This document shows positions 11,257-19,720 of a DNA stretch of 64,000 bases, piece by piece. Under the pieces are notes generated by a model. It had not been told where the DNA came from. It saw only the letters and a list, made by a program, of their open reading frames with translations, and made no database searches. The position numbers were made by a program, and so were the translations under genes. Within the stretch, counting starts at the first letter, position 1; each line of letters opens with the position of its first letter. This DNA is from Rhodanobacter fulvus Jip2 (lineage in GTDB: Bacteria; Pseudomonadota; Gammaproteobacteria; Xanthomonadales; Rhodanobacteraceae), in contig NZ_AJXU01000031.1 of NCBI RefSeq assembly GCF_000264315.1, positions 1 through 64,000 on the forward strand, written 5' to 3'.

Positions 11257-11703
11257 TCAATAGCGCGCGGTGCCACCCAGGCCATGCATGTCCAGGTGGA
11301 TGCCGTGCAGGCGCGGCAGTTGCCGGCGCAGCACCAGCGCCACGTCGGCAGGGGCGGTGGCAATGGTGGCGCGTTCGAATTGGTGCAGCAAGCGCACTTC
11401 GTGCCGGCTCAGTGCGTGGATCCAGTCGTTGTCCGTGCGCGAGGCGTTGTTGGGCATGCCCGCCGCCCACTGCGCCCGCAGCGTGCCGCGCCAGGTGCCA
11501 CGCTGCCGGGACGGTTCACCGGTCGTGCGCTGTTGTGCCTGCAGGTCGGCCACCACCAGCATCAGCGTCTGGGCGTTTTCGTTCAGCACGCTGCGCAACC
11601 CCGGCTCGCGCGCGGCGGTGGCGGCGCGGCGGTACAGCCGGCACAGGTCGATGCTGTGCTGGATCAGGGGTTCGTAGATGGAACGGGGAGCGAACAGCGC
11701 CAC
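11257..11703 (-). CDS. Four-helix-bundle protein, DUF2383/PA2169-like
   Basis: A 148-residue soluble all-helical protein. The pattern (YEPLIQHSIDLCRLYRRAA, then RSVLNENAQTLMLVVADL, an acceptor loop GTWRGTLRAQWAAG, and a last helix ALSRHEVRLLHQFERA) resembles the DUF2383/PA2169 ferritin-like bundle family, but the match is modest. It begins with GTG at 11703, with GGAG 7-10 nt upstream. It lies 12 bp upstream of the DUF924 gene, probably in one operon. No metal-binding ExxH pair is evident, so a ferroxidase role is not supported. Confidence 0.6.
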   Translation of the reverse strand: MALFAPRSIYEPLIQHSIDLCRLYRRAATAAREPGLRSVLNENAQTLMLVVADLQAQQRTTGEPSRQRGTWRGTLRAQWAAGMPNNASRTDNDWIHALSRHEVRLLHQFERATIATAPADVALVLRRQLPRLHGIHLDMHGLGGTARY

Positions 11704-11788
11704 AATCGGCTCCAGCGGATGATGAAGCGAGATGACGCGTCATCCTCGTCGCTCACCGCTTAGGGTGCCCTGAACGGCGATCAGGCGG

Positions 11789-12538
11789 TCACTGCCCGAT
11801 GTGCAGCAGCTTCAGCGGCTGGCCATTGCTGCCACGCACGCCCTGCTGCAGTTCGGCCAGCCGGGTGATCGCGGGGCACAAGGCGGCGATCTGCGGCTGC
11901 AGCGCCTGCATCCGCTGTTCCAGTCGTGGCCGCAGGCCGCTGGCCAGCCCGGTGGCCTGGTCGCGCAGTGCCGCCGCCGTCTGCAGATCACCCCGCATCG
12001 CCGCGTCGAGCGCCTGTTGGCCCAGGTCGTTGGCCAGCAACGGCAGCACGTCGGCGGCGATCTGGTTGGCGTACTGGTCGATGACGTCGCTCTGCCAGTC
12101 GTGGGTGCTGTTGCTGGCGGCGATGCGCTGCTTGAAGGTGGCGGCATGGCTGGCCAGGCGACGATCGAGCTCGGCCCGGGTGTCGGCGCCGAGGCTCATG
12201 CCCCGGGTCTCCTCCTTCAGCGCCCGCACCGCCAGATCCAGCCCGTGCTGCGCCACCGTGCGCACGCGCGGCGCCAGCGCACGCAGCTCGCGCTCGAACA
12301 GGGTCAGGCGATCCTGCTGCTCCGCGTTCAGGGGTACCGCGGTGCCGTCGGTACGCAACGTGCCTTGTTGCATCTCAACGTGGAACGGGGCCGGTGACGG
12401 CCGGTCGAACAGGATGCTCGAAGGCTTCAGGGTGACGTCGTAGCTGCTGCTGGCGTGGCAGGTGGTCGCCCATTCCTGCGCCGACAGCGAGGTGGCCGTC
12501 AACGTTGTGCACAGCAAGACAAGCAGGCGAAGGCGCAT
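11789..12538 (-). CDS. DUF2884 (YggN-like) exported protein
   Basis: A 249-residue periplasmic protein. The start at 12538 gives a signal peptide, MRLRLLVLLCTTLTATSLSAQ. The mature part is mostly charged helices and follows the DUF2884/YggN pattern: an early Cys, VTLKPSSILFD, HVEMQQGTLRTDGTAVPLNAEQQDRL, LALxxxxALAPRV, and a Cys near the C-terminus (LCPAITRLAELQQG). Function is unknown. It is the last gene of a leftward group whose upstream neighbour is a small membrane protein 84 bp away. Confidence 0.75.
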   Translation of the reverse strand: MRLRLLVLLCTTLTATSLSAQEWATTCHASSSYDVTLKPSSILFDRPSPAPFHVEMQQGTLRTDGTAVPLNAEQQDRLTLFERELRALAPRVRTVAQHGLDLAVRALKEETRGMSLGADTRAELDRRLASHAATFKQRIAASNSTHDWQSDVIDQYANQIAADVLPLLANDLGQQALDAAMRGDLQTAAALRDQATGLASGLRPRLEQRMQALQPQIAALCPAITRLAELQQGVRGSNGQPLKLLHIGQ

Positions 12539-12621
12539 CGGATGGATCCCTGGAAAACGTTCATCACCCATAGCGGCCGGCACACCAATCCCTGCTGAAT
12601 GCGCCCGCGGGCAAACGTCCA

Positions 12622-13149
12622 TCAGCGCCGGTGCATGAACCGGGCACGCACGTCCGGCCGACCCAGCCGCCACGCCAGCCACAGCAGCACCGGCACGGCG
12701 ACGGCCTTCATCCCCAGCGCCAGCAGGTAACTGTGCGGAAGCTGCGCCACCATCAGCGATACGGCGGTGTCCGCCGGAAACAGCGCCCGCATCGCCGAAG
12801 CCAGCAGCACGCCGCTGGCCAGCGCCCACGCCGCCAGCAGCACGGCGGCGACGCGCAGCGCGGAACGCGCCCAGGCCTGGCGCAGGATCACGCCCGCGCA
12901 CAGCACGATGATGACGAATGCGACCAGCAGGTAAGCCGCATCCCAGGCCAGCATGCGCTGCAGCGCCGGCACGTGGTCGGTGTCGCCCGCGGGCCAGCGT
13001 TGCAGCTCACCCCAGACGGCGCTGCCGTGATTGATGTATTGCACGCCACCGATCGCGGCGAACAGCAACAGCAGCCAGGTCACCACACGCCATGCCGCCA
13101 ACCCGCGTCCGGGCGCCACCCGGCCTTCGGCGCGAACCAGCAGCGGCAT
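12622..13149 (-). CDS. Four-helix integral membrane protein, unknown
   Basis: A 175-residue protein with about four membrane helices: near 20-40, 68-90, 97-122 and 133-160. I do not recognise the family. The loop after helix 1 (YINHGSAVWGELQRW) is probably periplasmic. Its ATG shares one base with the TGA of the upstream peroxiredoxin gene (TGATG at 13147-13151), so translation is probably coupled. That suggests a job connected with the exported peroxiredoxin, possibly redox delivery, but no cysteines support this. Confidence 0.75.
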   Translation of the reverse strand: MPLLVRAEGRVAPGRGLAAWRVVTWLLLLFAAIGGVQYINHGSAVWGELQRWPAGDTDHVPALQRMLAWDAAYLLVAFVIIVLCAGVILRQAWARSALRVAAVLLAAWALASGVLLASAMRALFPADTAVSLMVAQLPHSYLLALGMKAVAVPVLLWLAWRLGRPDVRARFMHRR

Positions 13150-13679
13150 CAGCCTGCCGCCTTCGACGCGGCGAGGTCGGCCAGCACCTGGGCGGAGTTC
13201 TTCTCCGGGTCGACGTCCTCATAGACCTTGGCCACCTTGCCCTGCGGGTCGATCAGGAAGGTGGTGCGTCGCGCGTAATGCGAGTCGCCGCGGGACGCCA
13301 GGACGCCATAGGCGGCGGCGACGGTGGTATCCGCGTCGGACAGCAACGGGAAGGGCACGTGGTATTTGCGCGCAAACTCGGCATGCGATTTCACGTCGTC
13401 GAGGCTGATACCCACCACCCTGGCGCCGGCCTTGCGCAGCTTGGCGATGTCGTCGCGGAAGGTGCAGACCTCGGTGGTGCAGCCGGGGGTGAAGTCCTTC
13501 GGGTAGAAATACAGCACCAGCCATTGGCCGTGGAAATCGGACGGCTGCAGCCAGTGACCGTTCTGATCCTGCAAATGGAAGGCCGGCGCGACCTGCCCCA
13601 CCTGTGGTCCCGCTGCCCATGCCGGGGCCGCCAGACCGAACAACAAGGCCACGACAAGCAAACAGGAAATGCGACGCAT
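13149..13679 (-). CDS. bcp: Exported Bcp/PrxQ-type peroxiredoxin
   Basis: A 176-residue thiol peroxidase that reduces peroxides. The core matches Bcp/PrxQ: LYFYPKDFTPGCTTEVCTF holds the peroxidatic Cys and a resolving Cys five residues on (atypical 2-Cys), and the pairing Arg is in ARRTTFLID. Unlike E. coli Bcp it has an N-terminal signal peptide (MRRISCLLVVALLFGLAAPAWAA), so it should act in the periplasm. Start 13679 is preferred over 13694 because GGAGAG lies 5 nt upstream. It is coupled to the downstream membrane-protein gene by a one-base overlap. Confidence 0.9.
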   Translation of the reverse strand: MRRISCLLVVALLFGLAAPAWAAGPQVGQVAPAFHLQDQNGHWLQPSDFHGQWLVLYFYPKDFTPGCTTEVCTFRDDIAKLRKAGARVVGISLDDVKSHAEFARKYHVPFPLLSDADTTVAAAYGVLASRGDSHYARRTTFLIDPQGKVAKVYEDVDPEKNSAQVLADLAASKAAG

Positions 13680-13743
13680 GAGCGGACTCTCCATGGATGA
13701 CTGGAAAAAGCGACAGTCCGCAGTTTACGCGTAGAAACGAGGA

Positions 13744-13770
13744 AGGGCGCCACCGGCGCCCCTCCTTTTT
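13744..13770 (-). terminator. Probable intrinsic terminator
   Basis: GGGCGCC-ACC-GGCGCCC hairpin (13745-13761). Read leftwards it lies about 30 bp after the stop of the gene at 13792, with an A-tract before the stem and a moderately T-rich stretch (TTCCTCGTTTC) after it. It separates that gene from bcp. Confidence 0.6.
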
Positions 13771-13791
13771 CATCCCGCCTGTCGGCCCCGC

Positions 13792-14250
13792 TCAGCGTCG
13801 CGTGATGGTGAACTTGCCCACCGACACGCCGAGGTTGACGCCCTCACCCGTGCCCGCCAGTGCCAGGGACGTGGTGCCCTTGGTCAGCACCTGCGCACTC
13901 GAGCTTTTCACCACGCCCGCCTCGGCGCCGGCCTGGGCGTAATCGCCGAACACATCGGAAATATCATGCACATCGCTGATCTCGCCCTTGCCGTTGTTGA
14001 TGCGGTACTTGCCGGCGGTGAGGCCGCCGCCGACCACCTCGATTTTCACATTGGCTTTCTGGCCGTTTTCGCAGGTGATGGTGCCGGTACCCTCGGCGTG
14101 CTTGTAGATCAGCGACCAGCCGGACAGGTTGTAGACCAGATGGCAATCCACCTTGGCATCGGTTGCCCGGGCCTGGCCGGCCGGCATCATCGTCGCCGCA
14201 CCCGCGCAGGCCAACACGAGTGCCGCCAGTCCAAAAGTACGCTTGATCAT
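13792..14250 (-). CDS. Exported protein of unknown family
   Basis: A 152-residue periplasmic protein. The ATG at 14250 is chosen because AAGGAG stands 6 nt upstream; the ATG two codons earlier touches that site. A signal peptide covers about residues 1-30 (LAALVLACAGAATMMPAGQARA). The mature part contains CHLVYNLSGWSLIYKHAEGTG, a second Cys in TITCENGQKANV, and a glycine-rich beta tail ending AGTGEGVNLGVSVGKFTITRR, suggesting a small beta-barrel or sandwich with one disulfide. I cannot assign a family. It is divergent from the universal stress protein gene, with an inverted repeat between them. Confidence 0.75.
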   Translation of the reverse strand: MIKRTFGLAALVLACAGAATMMPAGQARATDAKVDCHLVYNLSGWSLIYKHAEGTGTITCENGQKANVKIEVVGGGLTAGKYRINNGKGEISDVHDISDVFGDYAQAGAEAGVVKSSSAQVLTKGTTSLALAGTGEGVNLGVSVGKFTITRR

Positions 14251-14331
14251 GGTCATCTCCTTGAAAGGTGGGGAGGGCGCAGCGTGTACATCGCCGCGTG
14301 ATGCGAATGTGCAGACAAGACGGCCATATCC

Positions 14332-14360
14332 CGCGCGATGAACACGGCGTTCATCGCGCG
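14332..14360. promoter_or_regulatory. 12-bp inverted repeat in a divergent intergenic region
   Basis: CGCGCGATGAAC-ACGGC-GTTCATCGCGCG, a perfect 12-bp dyad with a 5-nt centre. It lies 82 bp upstream of the exported-protein start (14250) and 100 bp upstream of the Usp start (14460). Size and place suit a repressor or activator site, but the regulator is unknown. Confidence 0.45.
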
Positions 14361-14459
14361 CGGAACGCGGTTTGTCGCACGATCGCCGCGGTTTGTGTTT
14401 GTGCCGACAGGGCTTCTAGACTCGTTGCGTCCGATATCGAACGGCGCCGAGGAGCAACC

Positions 14460-14876
14460 ATGGTCAAGTATTCGCTGGTGGGTTACGACGGCTCCGATGC
14501 ATCACGCCGCGCTTTCCAGTTCGCCATCGACCTGGCCCGTTGCAACCACGGCCGCGTGCGCGTGGTGTCGGTGCTGCAGGTCACCGAGGGCGGCGCCGAT
14601 GTGTCGGCCTTGTTGATGGCCGACTCGGGCACCCGGCGCGCGCGCGAGTTGCTGGACGAGCTGACCGCCATCGTGCCCGACGCCAACGAACTGGTGGACG
14701 TGGAACTGACCTACGGCAGCCCCGGCGACGTGCTGCTGAGCCAGATCGAACAGCACGGCGTGGATCACCTGGTGATCGGCCACACCGAGCGTGGCGCGCT
14801 GGCGCGCTGGCTGCTGGGTTCGGTCTCCAGCAACGTGCTGGCCAGGGCGCACGTGCCGGTCACCGTGGTGCGCTGA
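14460..14876 (+). CDS. Universal stress protein (UspA family)
   Basis: A 138-residue cytoplasmic Usp-fold protein. It begins KYSLVGYDGSDASRRAFQFA, and the ATP-binding loop is present near the end (IGHTERGALARWLLGSVS, the GxxG-9x-GS form), so it may bind ATP. Start 14460 follows GAGGAG about 7 nt upstream. Members respond to starvation and oxidative or respiratory stress; the exact role is not readable. It stands alone, divergent from an exported-protein gene. Confidence 0.88.
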   Translation: MVKYSLVGYDGSDASRRAFQFAIDLARCNHGRVRVVSVLQVTEGGADVSALLMADSGTRRARELLDELTAIVPDANELVDVELTYGSPGDVLLSQIEQHGVDHLVIGHTERGALARWLLGSVSSNVLARAHVPVTVVR

Positions 14877-15009
14877 AGCGATCCGCCGCGCGGCCGGCAA
14901 GTCGGGTGGCGTTAATCCGCCGGCACCCACACGACCTATCCTGTCTCATCCCCTCGTCATGTGGCCGCGCGCAAGATGCCGCCACATCCGATGACTCACA
15001 GGAATCGCG

Positions 15010-15831
15010 TTGACCTATACCACCGCCCTGCCCTGGACCCTCGAAAGCCTGGACCTCGGCCGCATCGACATTGCCCGCATCCGCCACAACGAGGATCTGT
15101 TTTTCCTGCTGTGCAGCTCGTCCTTCGTCGAAAGCGGCTCGGACCTGTACGCGCAGAATCTCGTCGACCACTTCGCCGACGACGCCGAGTTGCAGGCCTG
15201 GCTGATCGAACACTGGAAACACGAGGAACTGCAGCACGGCCGCGCGCTGGCCGCCTATGTGCGCGCCGTGTGGCCGGAGTTCGACTGGGACGCGGCGTTC
15301 GCCAGGTTCTGGCACGACTACGGCGCGGTGTGCACCGCCGAGCAGTTGGAGTCGTGTCGCGGGCTGGAGCTGGCCGCGCGCTGCGTGGTGGAAACCGGTA
15401 CCGCCAGCCTTTACCGCGCCCTGCACGACATCACCGACGAGCCGGTGCTGAAGGAACTGACCGGCTACATCAAGAGTGATGAAGTGCGCCACTACAAGCA
15501 CTTCTACCGTCACTACCTGCTGTACCGGGAACGCGGGGACTTCGGCCGCTACAAGGTTTTCCGGGCGATCCTGCGGCGGGTGCGCGAGATCAAGAGCGAG
15601 GACAGCGACATTGCCCTTCGCCACGTGTTCAACCAGTGCTACCCGCACCAGCGCGAAAACGAGGCGGAGTACCGCCGCATCAGCGACCGGGCGCAGGGCC
15701 TGCTGCGCCGACACATTCCCGCGGAAATGACGGTGAAGATGTTGATCAAGCCACTCGACCTGTCACCGTGGATGCAGAAGGCCATGGCCCGCCCGCTGGC
15801 GCGCATCACCGAGAAACTGTTCCTGCACTGA
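15010..15831 (+). CDS. Ferritin-like di-iron domain protein
   Basis: A 273-residue helical protein. Two ExxH motifs, in WKHEELQHGRAL (about residues 63-74) and YIKSDEVRHYKHFY (about 155-168), with further acidic residues (ETGTASLYRAL), suggest a carboxylate-bridged di-iron site like those of ferritin-like oxidases and desaturases. Substrate unknown. It begins with TTG at 15010, with AGGA 7 nt upstream; no ATG or GTG fits better. The 133 bp between the Usp gene and this start hold no obvious terminator. Confidence 0.75.
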   Translation: MTYTTALPWTLESLDLGRIDIARIRHNEDLFFLLCSSSFVESGSDLYAQNLVDHFADDAELQAWLIEHWKHEELQHGRALAAYVRAVWPEFDWDAAFARFWHDYGAVCTAEQLESCRGLELAARCVVETGTASLYRALHDITDEPVLKELTGYIKSDEVRHYKHFYRHYLLYRERGDFGRYKVFRAILRRVREIKSEDSDIALRHVFNQCYPHQRENEAEYRRISDRAQGLLRRHIPAEMTVKMLIKPLDLSPWMQKAMARPLARITEKLFLH

Positions 15832-15861
15832 GCCGGCGTGCGCTATCGCCGCCGCGTCGCG

Positions 15862-16599
15862 CTATTTCTTTTTCGGCTTGTCCAGCTTCTGCCACTTCGC
15901 GGGATCGAAACCGCCGACCTCGTACAGCAGCGTTTCCTTCTTTTCGCCATCGGCCAGGCTGACGTCCATGGTGATTTTCGTCGCGCCGTGCAGCAAGGTG
16001 AGGAATTGCTTGTCATCGCGGATCATCAGCGCCGGCTCGCCGCTGGGCGGTGCAAACGCCTTGATCCCCACCGGCTTGCCGTCGACGGTCGCCTTGATGG
16101 TGCAATTGCCGCGACAGACGAAGCCCGCGCCCGAACCGAACAGGAACACGCTCTGGCCCCAGTCGGTATGCCGCCGCAGGATCAGGCGCACGCTGTCGTT
16201 GCCACCGGGCTTGCTGCTCTGGATGGTGGCGGTCGACTGGGTGCCGCCCTGCATTGGCGAAACCTGATACAGCCACAACCCTGCCAGGCGGTTTTTCTCG
16301 CTGGTTTCGCGATAGCGCTTCTCGATATCCGGCAGGGTCTTCTGCACTTCCGCGGCCGCAGCGCTCTGCGGGAAACGGCGCACGATGTCCTGGCCCATCG
16401 ACACGGCCATCTGGTCGTTGCCGATGCGCACCAGCTGGCGATACGTGTCGAGATTGGTGGCAGCCGCCTGCGCTTTCGCGGTGGCCTGCTGCTGCTCCGC
16501 GCTCGGTGCCGGCGCACCGCCGCCGGAACAGCCGGCAAGCATCACCAGCCCACAGGGAAGTGTGGCCAGGGCCAGGCGAAAAATCGTCAGTCGGATCAT
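15862..16599 (-). CDS. Lipoprotein of unknown function
   Basis: A 245-residue protein with a lipoprotein signal (FRLALATLPCGLVMLAGC) and an Ala/Gln-rich first part. Residues of about 30-90 look like a helical repeat (DTYRQLVRIGNDQMAVSMGQDIVRRFP), and about 95-230 like a beta-rich domain with two nearby Cys (FVCRGNC). ATG 16599 is preferred over a TTG two codons upstream. It is convergent with the ferritin-like gene (31-bp gap). The tail is Lys-rich (KLDKPKKK). No family recognised. Confidence 0.75.
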   Translation of the reverse strand: MIRLTIFRLALATLPCGLVMLAGCSGGGAPAPSAEQQQATAKAQAAATNLDTYRQLVRIGNDQMAVSMGQDIVRRFPQSAAAAEVQKTLPDIEKRYRETSEKNRLAGLWLYQVSPMQGGTQSTATIQSSKPGGNDSVRLILRRHTDWGQSVFLFGSGAGFVCRGNCTIKATVDGKPVGIKAFAPPSGEPALMIRDDKQFLTLLHGATKITMDVSLADGEKKETLLYEVGGFDPAKWQKLDKPKKK

Positions 16600-16680
16600 C
16601 GGCAAAGGCTCGCAGGGACAAAGCCTTTAGCTTGAATCGTCCACCGTTGTGGCGCAACCGCAGCTACGGCACGGGTGCGG

Positions 16681-16983
16681 TCACGCCCGCAACGGTGCAT
16701 TCGTATCGAGCTGCTCCACGTCGGTGATCTGGTCGAACCATACCCGTCGGCGCCAGTCCGACAGATTCAGGTGCTCCAGCTCCACCACACCATTGACGCC
16801 CTCCTTGCCGGTGCCGTCATAGAACATCTGCACGGTGGGGCGGGCGCACACCACGCCCTCGCAATGCTGGCCATCGACCAGATGCAGGCGAACGCGTGCG
16901 CCACCGGACAATGCCTGCACCAGCATCTCGAAGCGCTGGATATCCCGTGGCTCGGTGTAGACGTGCGTGGCTTGCCTGGTCAT
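16681..16983 (-). CDS. DUF3247 family protein
   Basis: A 100-residue soluble protein. The pattern MTRQATHVYTEPRDIQRFEMLV, RVRLHLVDGQHCEGVV, RPTVQMFYDGTGKEGVNGVVELE and WFDQITDVEQLD fits DUF3247, a small beta-rich family I know mainly from Xanthomonadales. Function unknown; the fold may be Sm-like. The ATG at 16983 matches the family N-terminus. It lies 81 bp upstream of the lipoprotein gene, same strand. Confidence 0.82.
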   Translation of the reverse strand: MTRQATHVYTEPRDIQRFEMLVQALSGGARVRLHLVDGQHCEGVVCARPTVQMFYDGTGKEGVNGVVELEHLNLSDWRRRVWFDQITDVEQLDTNAPLRA

Positions 16984-17072
16984 GGATGCATCCGTCGAAA
17001 CGCGTTGCCGCCACGCTAGACGCCGTGGCGGCAACGCGGTGTCAACGTGCGGATGCGGTCACCCCGGAAAGC

Positions 17073-17105
17073 AAAAAGCCCCTCCGGCAGGGCCGGAAGG
17101 GCTTT
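17073..17105 (-). terminator. Intrinsic terminator of the GH3 glucosidase gene
   Basis: AAAGCCCCTCCGGC and GCCGGAAGGGCTTT (17075-17088 and 17092-17105) form a stem with a 3-nt loop and one mismatch. Read leftwards it is followed by a T-run (complement of 17073-17077). It begins 22 bp after the glucosidase stop codon. Confidence 0.85.
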
Positions 17106-17126
17106 CGAATGCACTGCCAGAACGGG

Positions 17127-19382
17127 TTATTTGCCGTTGACGTCCACTGTCGTCGCCGGCAGTTTCACCGCCACGCTGGCCTGCGGATCGAGCGCGGACC
17201 TGGCCACGGTCACCTGATACTCGCCGCTGGCGATTTTCCAGGTCTTGTCCTTGCTCTGGTACATCGCCAGCAGGCGCGGATCGACCTTGACGCTGACCTT
17301 GCGGCTTTCACCCGGCTTCAGCGCCAGCTTCTGGAACGCGCCCAGGCGCTTGGGCGCTTCCCACGAGCCCTTCGGCGAGGCGACGTAAACCTGCGCCACG
17401 TCCTTGCCGGCCACCGCACCGGTGTTCTTGATCGTGAAGCTCACCGTCAGCTGGCCATCGGCCCAATGGGCGGCCAGACCGTCGTAGCTGAAGCTGGTGT
17501 ACGACAAGCCATAGCCGAACGGGAACAGCGGCTTCAGGCCTTTCAGGTCGAACCACTTGTAGCCGACGGCCGCGCCTTCGCTGTAATTGACGTCGAAACG
17601 CAGCTCCGGCTTCTTCGGGTCGCCATCGAGCACCGGACGCGGCAGCTGCTGCTCCGAGGCCGGGAAGGTGATGGGCAGATGGCCCGACGGATTCACCTCG
17701 CCGAACAGCACCCGGCCGATGGCTTCGCCACCGCTGGTGCCCGGGTACCACGCCTCCAGCACCGCCCCGACATCCTTCAGCCACGGCATCAGCACCGCGC
17801 CACCGGTTTCCAGCACCACGGCCGTATGCGGATTGGCCTTGGCCACCGCGGCGATCAACGCATCCTGGTTGTCCGGCAGCGACAGGTTGGGCACGTCAAA
17901 CGCTTCGGCCGTCCACTGGTGGGCGAAGACGATGACCAGGTCACTCGACGCAGCCAGCCGAGCTGCCACTGCAGGATCGGAACCGTCGTTGAACGTGACT
18001 TGGGCGCCGCCGGCGCGGGCCTGGATTGCCTTCAGCGGCGACGACGGGAAGTACACCGTGGGGCCGGGGAATGAATCGGGACCCAGCCCCTTCACCGCCA
18101 TGCCACCCACCGGATAGACCTGCGACGAGCCACCGCCGGAAAGCACGCCCACGTCGGCATGGGAACCGATGATGGCGATTTTCTTCAGGCCCGTCTTGAT
18201 CGGCAGCAGCGCGTTGTCGTTCTTCAGCAGCACCATGCCTTCTTCGGCATCGTTCTGCGTGACCTTCGCATGGGCGGCGAAATCGATGTTGTTCTTGGGG
18301 CCGGTGACCGGATCGTCGATCAGCTTGTGCTCGAACATGGCGTACAGGACGCGCCCGGCCATGTCGTCCAGCCGCTTCTGCGGCACCCAGCCATTGGCCA
18401 CGGCCTCGCCCAGCGCGTCGCCGAAATAGCGCGACTTGTCGAACGGCACGCCGGACTGCTGGTCCAGGCCGTTGTTGGCCGCCTGAACCGTGCTGTGGGT
18501 CGCGCCCCAGTCGGACATCACGAAGCCCTTGAAGCCCCAATCACCCTTCAGCACCTCGTTCAGCAGGTACGGATTCTCGCAGGCATAGATGCCGTCGAGC
18601 CGGTTGTAGGAGCACATCACCGAACCGGGGTTGCCCTGTTCGTTGGCGATCTGGAACGCCAGCAGATCCGACATGCGCGCCGCCGCATCGTCGATCTCGA
18701 CGTTGAGGAAGTTGCGGCCGGTCTCCTGATCGTTCAACGCGTAGTGCTTCAACGTCGAGATGATGTGGTTCGACTGGATGCCCTTGATCTGCGCACCGAC
18801 AATGGTGCCGGCGAGCAGCGGATCTTCACCGCCATATTCAAAATTGCGCCCGTTGCGCGGTTCGCGCACCAGGTTGACGCCACCGGCCAGCATCTCGTTG
18901 AAGCCGGACGAACGCGCCTCGGCACCGATCATCGCGCCGCCGGCAAAACCGACCTCGGGATTCCAGGTGGCCGCGGTGTTCATGCCCGAGGGCAGCGAGG
19001 TGCGCTCGCGCACGTTCGGGCCGCGCTGCGACGCCACGCCCACGCCGGCATCGGTCTGCCACTGGTTGGGAATGCCCAGGCGCGGGATGCCGTAGACGAA
19101 ACCCGCGGACTGGTGCAGCGATTCCTTCGGCCGCTTGTAATGCTTGCCGTCCAGGTCGGTGCCGAAATACCCCATCACCAGGCGCAGCTTTTCCTCCTGG
19201 GTCATTTCCTTGAGGACCAGCTGGGTGCGTTCGGCGGCGCTCAGGTGGGTGTTCATCCACGGCTTGCCGGCGAGTTCCTGGCGCGTCGGCGCGGGTGCCG
19301 GCTGCTGGGCAAACGCGGGCGACGCCATCAGGCCGCCGAGCGCGCACGCGGCGATCAAGCCGATTTTCCTGGGTACCGTCAT
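17127..19382 (-). CDS. GH3 family beta-glucosidase, exported
   Basis: A 751-residue periplasmic GH3 enzyme that removes terminal beta-glucose (or a related sugar) from oligosaccharides. Start 19382, behind GAGGACG, gives a signal peptide (IGLIAACALGGLMASPAFAQ). The N-terminal (alpha/beta)8 domain has the KHY substrate motif (Lys212-His213) and nucleophile Asp291 in FVMSDWGATHS. The alpha/beta sandwich follows (IAIIGSHADVGVLSGGGSS), then a C-terminal fibronectin-III-like domain (VKVDPRLLAMY). Closest in layout to BglX-type beta-glucosidases. An intrinsic terminator follows it. Confidence 0.92.
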   Translation of the reverse strand: MTVPRKIGLIAACALGGLMASPAFAQQPAPAPTRQELAGKPWMNTHLSAAERTQLVLKEMTQEEKLRLVMGYFGTDLDGKHYKRPKESLHQSAGFVYGIPRLGIPNQWQTDAGVGVASQRGPNVRERTSLPSGMNTAATWNPEVGFAGGAMIGAEARSSGFNEMLAGGVNLVREPRNGRNFEYGGEDPLLAGTIVGAQIKGIQSNHIISTLKHYALNDQETGRNFLNVEIDDAAARMSDLLAFQIANEQGNPGSVMCSYNRLDGIYACENPYLLNEVLKGDWGFKGFVMSDWGATHSTVQAANNGLDQQSGVPFDKSRYFGDALGEAVANGWVPQKRLDDMAGRVLYAMFEHKLIDDPVTGPKNNIDFAAHAKVTQNDAEEGMVLLKNDNALLPIKTGLKKIAIIGSHADVGVLSGGGSSQVYPVGGMAVKGLGPDSFPGPTVYFPSSPLKAIQARAGGAQVTFNDGSDPAVAARLAASSDLVIVFAHQWTAEAFDVPNLSLPDNQDALIAAVAKANPHTAVVLETGGAVLMPWLKDVGAVLEAWYPGTSGGEAIGRVLFGEVNPSGHLPITFPASEQQLPRPVLDGDPKKPELRFDVNYSEGAAVGYKWFDLKGLKPLFPFGYGLSYTSFSYDGLAAHWADGQLTVSFTIKNTGAVAGKDVAQVYVASPKGSWEAPKRLGAFQKLALKPGESRKVSVKVDPRLLAMYQSKDKTWKIASGEYQVTVARSALDPQASVAVKLPATTVDVNGK

Positions 19383-19720
19383 GTTTCGTCCTCGGGTTGC
19401 GTTGGGCGACGCGCCGGCCGGATGCCACGAGGGTTGTGCCGGGCGGGAACGTCGATGGGGAAGGAGCGTTTTGCGCCCGGTCGGGTGTCCGGAAGTGGCT
19501 GATTCCGGACCGGGACACCGCCGATTCATCACCCCTTCAGAACCGCCCTACAGTAGTTGGAGCGCGGTTCGGATGTCCAGACGACGTTGATGGCTCGGCG
19601 ACCACTCGGGGCGCCTGCCGAGGACGCGAATCGGGCATGCTGTGATGCAGTGCGGCATGCTTGCGCACACGACCGGCACGCCGGACAACACCCACCCCCT
19701 CGCCCCTTTGCGGAGCCTTC
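19383..19720. other. 338-bp divergent intergenic region
   Basis: No gene seen. It should hold promoters for the GH3 gene (leftward) and the GST gene (rightward). Points of note: GGATGTCCAGACGACG at 19571-19586, a degenerate form of the 16-base core of the hairpin at 4.95 kb, and two GCATGC palindromes 20 bp apart (19635-19640 and 19655-19660). Neither can be tied to a regulator. Confidence 0.4.
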
